Part shown: positions 58,224 through 64,000 of the stretch, in pieces
Layout: every line of letters starts with the position of its first letter
Numbering within the stretch: position 1 is the first letter of the stretch
Assembly: GCA_026008535.1 (NCBI GenBank)
Contig: BRKX01000002.1
Location: forward strand, 56,746,170 to 56,810,169
Direction: 5' to 3'
Length of the DNA stretch: 64,000 nt
DNA from: Perilla frutescens
Lineage: Eukaryota > Streptophyta > Magnoliopsida > Lamiales > Lamiaceae
The notes under the pieces: model-generated
Seen by the model: the letters and a program-made list of their open reading frames with translations, nothing else
What the model was told of the DNA's origin: nothing
The model's database searches: none
Position numbers and translations under genes: made by a program

Positions 58224-60152
58224 TTCTGAATATTTATAATTAATTTGGTTAGCTTGGAACTTCATTCGTATTTACGCATGATGCCACTTTAAATAATTTA
58301 ATTGTGTTTTGGAAATATGATAGTTAAGTAATATGGAATGGATCAATATATGAGATGAGTACTACGTTCGCTGTATAACATCCGACCAGTAATAATATAT
58401 ATCACATAAAATAAGCCATCGACTTAAAAAATAAATAAATAAAACTTAAGCCATCGACTTAAAAAAGTTAATCAGATACGATAACTAAATAGGGAAATTA
58501 AATGTCATTTTGGATGAATGCACACAGATTAATAAATTAATTGAGTTACCTCATATAACCTTGTGTGAATACATTAAATAAGTTAAATATAGATGTATTA
58601 ATGCAATAAATGAAGGCAAATGTGTGAAAAAGGTGAATTTTCTGTCTCGAATTTGTAGAATAACATTTTTTTTAAATAAAATTTAAATACTAGAATGACA
58701 CTTATTCATAAACGGAGGGAGTATTATTTTGTGGTAGTTAAAGACCGCCGCATACTATCAAGAATTACAAAAAATTATGTAAGGAATCAAGATCCATTTG
58801 ACGGTACCATATATGTGAATCCAATCTCATATTCGATTACATATTCATAATTTTATTTATATTTAATTATATTTGAATTCGAGTATGAGTACCATCTTAC
58901 GGTTTAATAGAAGATGTGATGGTTTTAGAAAACGTGATTAAGGCAGCTCAGATCTCAGGGGATCATAGTTTCAAGTATGATGTGTAAGTTAATAATTCAT
59001 TATTTTCAACTTCTTTCGAACTGCAGTCAGCAGGCATAAGAAAAAGGAAAAAAGAATAATTTACCGAATTTCTTATTCGCAAAAGCTAAGTCCAAAACCA
59101 TACAGTACAGAAACGTGTATATTTAGAGGCACATGATTGCTTCACAATGTATACATCTAAATAGTCAGCAAGTTTCATTAATGTTACAAAGACGTAACGT
59201 CGTCTGTCATATCTGTTTTAAAATTTGATTAATGTGGTGTACGTGTGTAAAGTTGTGTTAAATTTATGGAGATATCCCGGCCGGAATCCAGTTAAATAAG
59301 CTTTAAATGCATAATCATGAAATAGAATTTAGAAAATTCAAAATCCATAATCTAACACATGTAATATGTCCCATTGATTAGTCTAGAAACAATATATGCC
59401 ACATATTCATTAACTCACCTTCGTAGTTAAGGCATTAAAAGAGCTCAACTCTCTCTCTCTCTCTCTCTCTGGCGCGAGAACACGACCCAATTGGATATTT
59501 GATGCAAGTAATCAATCCAAAAATGATAATGGTTTTTTCTATTTATGATTAATCCTCAAAAAAATTAATCACCTCCAAATGAATCTACAGTTTAAAAATG
59601 ACTTTTAAGACGTTGCAGTAATAACTTAACATTTTGGTTTGTACTGAATAAATACCTTCAAATTTTTCAGCAATAGAAAAATTACTAGCATTGCACAATA
59701 AGAATATATTCATCACCCCAGAATTGCATTAATATTATATATAGGTAGAGAAAACTATTGCGACATCATAATTCCGATTAAGAGGATTTTTGTTAAATGA
59801 TGAATTTGTTATAAATAAAAAAATGTCATTATTACAACATTTTAAAATGTGTTTATATTACAAATTTATTTAAAGGTGGTGATTTTATTTTTATTTTTTG
59901 AAAATTAAAAAGACATGCATTTTGTATCCGTAAAATTCTCACAACCGAAAAAGAGAAAAAAAAAAAAAAGGGTTTGTAAATTTATGAGGAATTCGTTTAT
60001 TTTAGACGGTGCAGAAGAAGTCCATGTGTTCCCGGGTGCCGGAAATAAGTACGTATATTTGTCGGACTTCTTACATTGAGCTAAGAACCCGCTCTTTTAG
60101 ATTTACATTGGACCTCCGACCCCTTGTATTAAAGGCCAACAGAGTGACTTTT

Positions 60153-60188
<36 letters not shown>

Positions 60189-60923
60189 GAAAATTTTAAA
60201 CAGAACTCCCATTTTACTTTTTATAGGCCCGTTATTTTTTTAAATATATATATTAATATGATAAACTTATCTAGTCAATACTTAAAACTGTATCATAATC
60301 TGCTACACACATTATAGCCCACACCCCCTTAATTTTAATTGGACATCTTCTATATTCTTCTTCTTCGCAGAGTTTAGGATTATAGCAAAATTCATCAAGA
60401 AGCTATAACAATCCTTTTGCAGGCATCTTAAAATTTCTCAAAATCAAGGCATTCATGGTACACATCAAATCAGCCTGAATCTACATATTTAAAATCATCT
60501 TCCACGTTCATGGTTTCGAAGAAGAAAAATTTGTAAAAATCTTTATTTCAATTTGTAAGAAGGCCAAAATACAAAATTTCAACTATATATTGAGTGCAAC
60601 CGAGCGGTTGATTGAGAAAAGGAGGAACACGGCGGAGATCGAAGAGGAAAAAAGGATCTGCACTTTGAAACTACACACATCAAGAGTGAGAAGAAATCTT
60701 GATGTCAATGCTTATAATACATTTTTATGATTCAAGCACAGTTTGCGTGTAGGGATATTAGTTATGTTAATTATGTTCTTTTAATCTTTTCCAATCATGG
60801 CTGATATTTCAGGTCATAGACATTCGTTGGAATTTTATAATTCTTGATCGAAGAAAACATGATGTTATGATGCAAGACATATCGATTTTTGACTTTATAT
60901 CAGACATAAATTGAACTAAATGG
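58224..60923. other. intergenic DNA with a Stowaway end and microsatellites
   Basis: At 58700-58722 the sequence ACACTTATTCATAAACGGAG followed by GGAGTA is a textbook Stowaway right end; no left partner was found. A (CT)n array is at 59448-59471 and (AAT)n at 60154-60186. No gene is supported, and the frame over the AAT array is not real. Confidence 0.6.
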
Positions 60924-61141
60924 AATCATGGTTGTGGAAGATGAGATACTAGTTAGAATATAATTTTTTTGACAGATTTTTCTTCTACTTATGAATAAGA
61001 TGGAAGCTACAAAAGCTTAATTATCTAATTAAAATCATGGTTGTGGAAGATGAGATACTAGTTAGAATATAATTTTTTTGACAGATTTTTCTTCTACTTA
61101 TGAATAAGATGGAAGCTACAAAAGCTTAATTATCTAATTAA
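60924..61141 (+). repeat. exact tandem duplication, 2 x 109 bp
   Basis: The 109-bp unit beginning AATCATGGTTGTGGAAGATG at 60924 is followed at once by a second copy at 61033-61141. By eye the copies are identical. It is non-coding. Confidence 0.93.
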
Positions 61142-62116
61142 AATTTGAAGGGTGGGTCGGGTTATGGTGTGTAGGGGGCTATGATATGAATTAAGTGTTG
61201 GGGCAAAGGGATAGAAATAAGATAGTCGTATCTTATTCCTAATAATAATAATAATAATATATTTTTGGATAATATTACTTCTGAAGCAATATATTAAAAT
61301 ATGGGATTTGTTTCCATAAATTGCCTCAAATATTCAAGGTCCCTGCATGCTGGTTAATTATTCGATAAACCTAGCACATAATGAATATATAGTTTGTACG
61401 ACTTGCAATAAGTGAAATATGTTCAATACCTTGTTACCAAGGTTAGGCCGGGGAATGTGATATATAGTTGATGCGTGTATTTATATATGTGACCTATTTG
61501 AGGAGTATAGATTCTCTAGTCTTGACTTGTGTGTGTCAACCGTCTACCAACATTAAAATTATATATTGTTATGTTAATAATGTTTTTTATAAAAATAAAA
61601 TTTATTATATTATAACTAATAATATTAATATTTATTGCAAAAAATTAATAATTTTTTTAAAAAATTATATACCATATGTTTGTAATAATCAACCCCAAAA
61701 GGTCAATTATATTAATTAAAAAATGAATTAAAATTAAATATTAAAAATAATTATAAACCCTAATTGGGTGGAATGCTAAATAATCATGTAAAATTATACT
61801 AAATAAAAAAATTGAAGAAAAAATGAAAAAAAAAGTAATAATTTTGAGGTTTGAGAAACGATTGACACACATAAATTGAGAGTTGGGACTAGAGGATCTC
61901 AGGTACTCTTTTAGAGAGTGGTTAGAAAATTTGCATTCGTTTATAAGGATTGAGTGGATCATCTCGTTTTGAGAATACATAATTGCAACATTAGAAATAG
62001 TGGAGAGATGAGGAAGGTAAACATAAGTGATCGAGAAACAAATTAAGATTAATTTTTACAAGGTAATTTGAAACTAAGTAAGATAAATAAATTATTTAGG
62101 TAGCGATGATGATCGA
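61142..62116. other. AT-rich intergenic DNA
   Basis: No supported gene. There is an (AAT)n run near 61240-61258 and very AT-rich sequence at 61560-61740. Confidence 0.6.
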
Positions 62117-62437
62117 TCATACATATGACGTAGAATTACGGGTGTGCATTTGAACAAGCATGAGAAGGGCCCGATTCAAGATTGTAGCATCGATGATGTG
62201 GTGGGGTTTGATAATGGCTTCCATTCCAAAGAAGTGGTCGCAGCTGATGCTGGCTTCAACAACATTCATATTCAATTCTTCAAATACCTCAACAACTGAC
62301 GCCAGCACTTGTTCACCTTTCTTGCATCTCATCCTCACCATCAAATATCCTTTCCCCATATTCTCTACTTTCACTTCCTGCAGCATGAGCCCCCACCCCC
62401 ACCCTATCTACTGTCAGTGGTTGAATTGGAGAGAGAG

Positions 62438-62473
<36 letters not shown>

Positions 62474-62790
62474 CTGGATATGATTTATAAGGTGCTGGTA
62501 CTCCTTTTTTATTGCTTCGACTTGGAGCTTCAACTTGTAGATGAAGATGAAAGCATCCGTGATGATGGAGCTCTTCTTTACCTTAACAGGCACACCAAAT
62601 TCACCATATGCATTAATATTTATGGATTCATTTGCAATTAACAGAGTATCATATCAATTGAATCAATCCGGCCATATTCATGAAGTAAAAATAAGCTAAT
62701 TAAGAGCCTTACTGATTTGGACTTGGTGAGACTCCTCAAAATTTGAAGCTTTCTGCGCAATGCAATCCTCCTATGCATTTTACTTGCCAA

Positions 62791-62796
<6 letters not shown>
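62117..62796 (-). CDS. small bHLH-like regulator with an ACT-like C-terminus
   Basis: There are three exons on the minus strand: 62796-62713, 62581-62474, 62377-62117. All are phase 0 and give 150 residues. Exon 1 encodes MALASKMHRRIALRRKLQIL and RSLTKSKS, a basic/helix-1-like segment. Exon 2 continues VKKSSIITDAFIFIYKLKLQ into helix 2 and a short coiled coil (VEAIKKEYQHLINHIQ). Exon 3 has an ACT-like fold pattern (VKVENMGKGYLMVRMRCKKG, then VVEVFEELNMNVVEASISC and FFGMEAI). This is the layout of a plant family of short bHLH-like proteins whose basic region is atypical, so dimerisation rather than direct E-box binding is likely. The ATG lies right after a CT-rich leader. Function is inferred from the family only. 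Confidence 0.85.

Positions 62797-62823
<27 letters not shown>
62797..62823. repeat. (CT)n microsatellite in the leader of the bHLH-like gene
   Basis: On the gene strand this is a GA array ending immediately before the ATG at 62796, so it lies in the 5' leader. A second array (about 62430-62470) begins at the donor of intron 2. Confidence 0.85.
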
Positions 62824-62828
<5 letters not shown>

Positions 62829-63235
62829 TATGTGTGTTGGAATTGGTGTTATTAAATGGTGATGTACGCATGCGTTTTATAAGACAGAAAAAAGTGGAGG
62901 AATGATGTGGGTTCTGGGAGTCACGGAATGTCAAGATATGTACTGACACGCTCTCGTCTCTTTCTTAAATTTTTAGTGATAAATTTGAAAAGCTCTACAA
63001 TTATTAGTACAAATAATATATATACTTCATCATACATTATATGATCACGACAGATCATGCAATCAGTTATAAATTATATTAATAAAAATATCTTAATTAG
63101 TTAGTTAATTAGCCACTAATTAATTAGAAAGTTAAAAAGAGTACGCAGTCTATTTTGCACTCGATTTTAATCTTGCATCTGATCATTTAATTAGTGCAAA
63201 CCTATATATCTATTGTATATTAATCGAACGAAACC

Positions 63236-63273
<38 letters not shown>

Positions 63274-64000
63274 AATTAAGGAGAAAAATAAATTCAATAA
63301 CGGGAACCTTCTCGATGGAAAACCATCAATGTAATAGAGAAAACGCCAAATTAAACAGTCTTCAACAATAAAATACAACCTTAATATGAATCCATATGTT
63401 ATATATAGCCTCACTGATGTGCGTGGAAAGATTTTTTTTTAAGGAAAGAAAGTTGCATAGGATGCTCTTTTGTCAAATAATTGATGTTTTATTAGCCAAT
63501 GATAATTAATTGAAAAATGAGGAGGAGCCCCTATTCCAATAAAATAAGGTGTAATATATATATATATATCAACAGTTTATTTCTGTGGGGAGAAGCTAAT
63601 TCCTCTAGAGTGGTAGGGTAAAAATAAAATTTTAATTTGGAGTTGAGGAATATAGACTGCTGATGGAGAGACAGAAATGAGAAGCATACATATCTGTTCT
63701 GAGCTAGTTGGTTTGTGAATTGTGATCATATATAGTATCAGGAGCGGGATCAGTTCCTTAATTCTCTTGTAGTTGCATATCCATTGGTATGGCGCTGGTT
63801 TAATTTCACTTTGTCTGAATATTCACATGCTGTCTTAAGCCTTAACACTTGAGCTTCTATCTGCTCCCACTACGGCTCTTTTTTTGAATTGTACGTCATT
63901 TCTATTTTAATTATTTGGCATTATTCCTTCACCGATATATATATATATATATGTACGTATACTCAAATAAATTCATTTGTCTACTTGCTTCAATTTGTAA
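62824..64000. other. upstream region of the bHLH-like gene and intergenic DNA
   Basis: It contains (TA)n runs at 63238-63270, 63555-63570 and 63936-63952. No supported gene. Confidence 0.6.

Noticed and set aside
62638..62949. Longer N-terminus for the bHLH-like gene (103-codon frame)
   Set aside because: The extra upstream residues are the translation of a GA microsatellite (Arg-Glu repeats) in the leader. The ATG at 62796 fits the family start, and the frame's end reads through an intron donor.
1..64000. tRNA or rRNA genes
   Set aside because: No intact tRNA cloverleaf was found by eye. The A/B-box-like words at 1376-1450 fit a SINE better than a tRNA gene.

Overview
The window is nuclear DNA of a flowering plant, almost certainly a eudicot. 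It is AT-rich, its genes are interrupted by spliceosomal introns, it is rich in dinucleotide and trinucleotide microsatellites, and it carries plant-specific families: SAUR, a WRKY group IIe factor, a RABA1 GTPase, and a plastid-type SDR/CIA30 protein. About half of it is mobile DNA. I cannot name the species from the sequence.

Layout. 1-3.3 kb: AT-rich DNA with a SINE-like stretch, long (AAT)n and (GA)n arrays and a short SAUR-like gene on the minus strand. 3.3-10.1 kb: a decayed Ty1/copia retrotransposon on the minus strand with two LTRs. 10.1-14.9 kb: non-genic DNA holding a 154-bp-period duplication and an unusual field of short perfect and near-perfect palindromes (11.16-13.13 kb) around a fragment that looks like the N-terminus of a Mutator-like transposase. 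15.3-32.6 kb: a very large (17.3 kb) Ty1/copia element on the plus strand with a perfect GAGTC target duplication, inserted inside an older LTR-like sequence. It has 1.64-kb LTRs, gag, pol and then three long accessory genes that are diverged copies of one another, each with its own promoter-like segment. 33.7-36.7 kb: a cluster of small DNA transposons (hAT-like MITE, hAT deletion derivative with a perfect 8-bp target duplication, Helitron). 37.1-50.4 kb: the ordinary gene island, with an SDR/CIA30 gene of 16 coding exons, a RABA1 small GTPase and a WRKY65-like transcription factor on the minus strand. 50.4-62 kb: intergenic DNA with a PIF/Harbinger derivative, a long-TIR foldback element, a second Helitron in opposite orientation to the first, and a recent exact 109-bp tandem duplication. 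62.1-62.8 kb: a small bHLH-like/ACT-like regulator on the minus strand.

The host genes do not form a pathway: a plastid biogenesis or assembly candidate, a membrane-trafficking GTPase, two nuclear regulators and an auxin-type small protein happen to be neighbours. The part of most interest is the giant copia element. By RT/RNase H sequence, a coiled coil after the gag zinc knuckle and genes downstream of pol, it resembles the Sirevirus (SIRE/Maximus) lineage. Its three accessory genes share an N-terminal domain, a central Trp-Ala/Gln-Leu block, a C-terminal FW-x-R-E-x-x-W-S-x-x-W box and a basic tail. They are preceded by segments with CCGTTG/CAACGG motifs and a TATA box like those of the LTR promoter. 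All its reading frames now carry stop codons, so this copy is not active as it stands.
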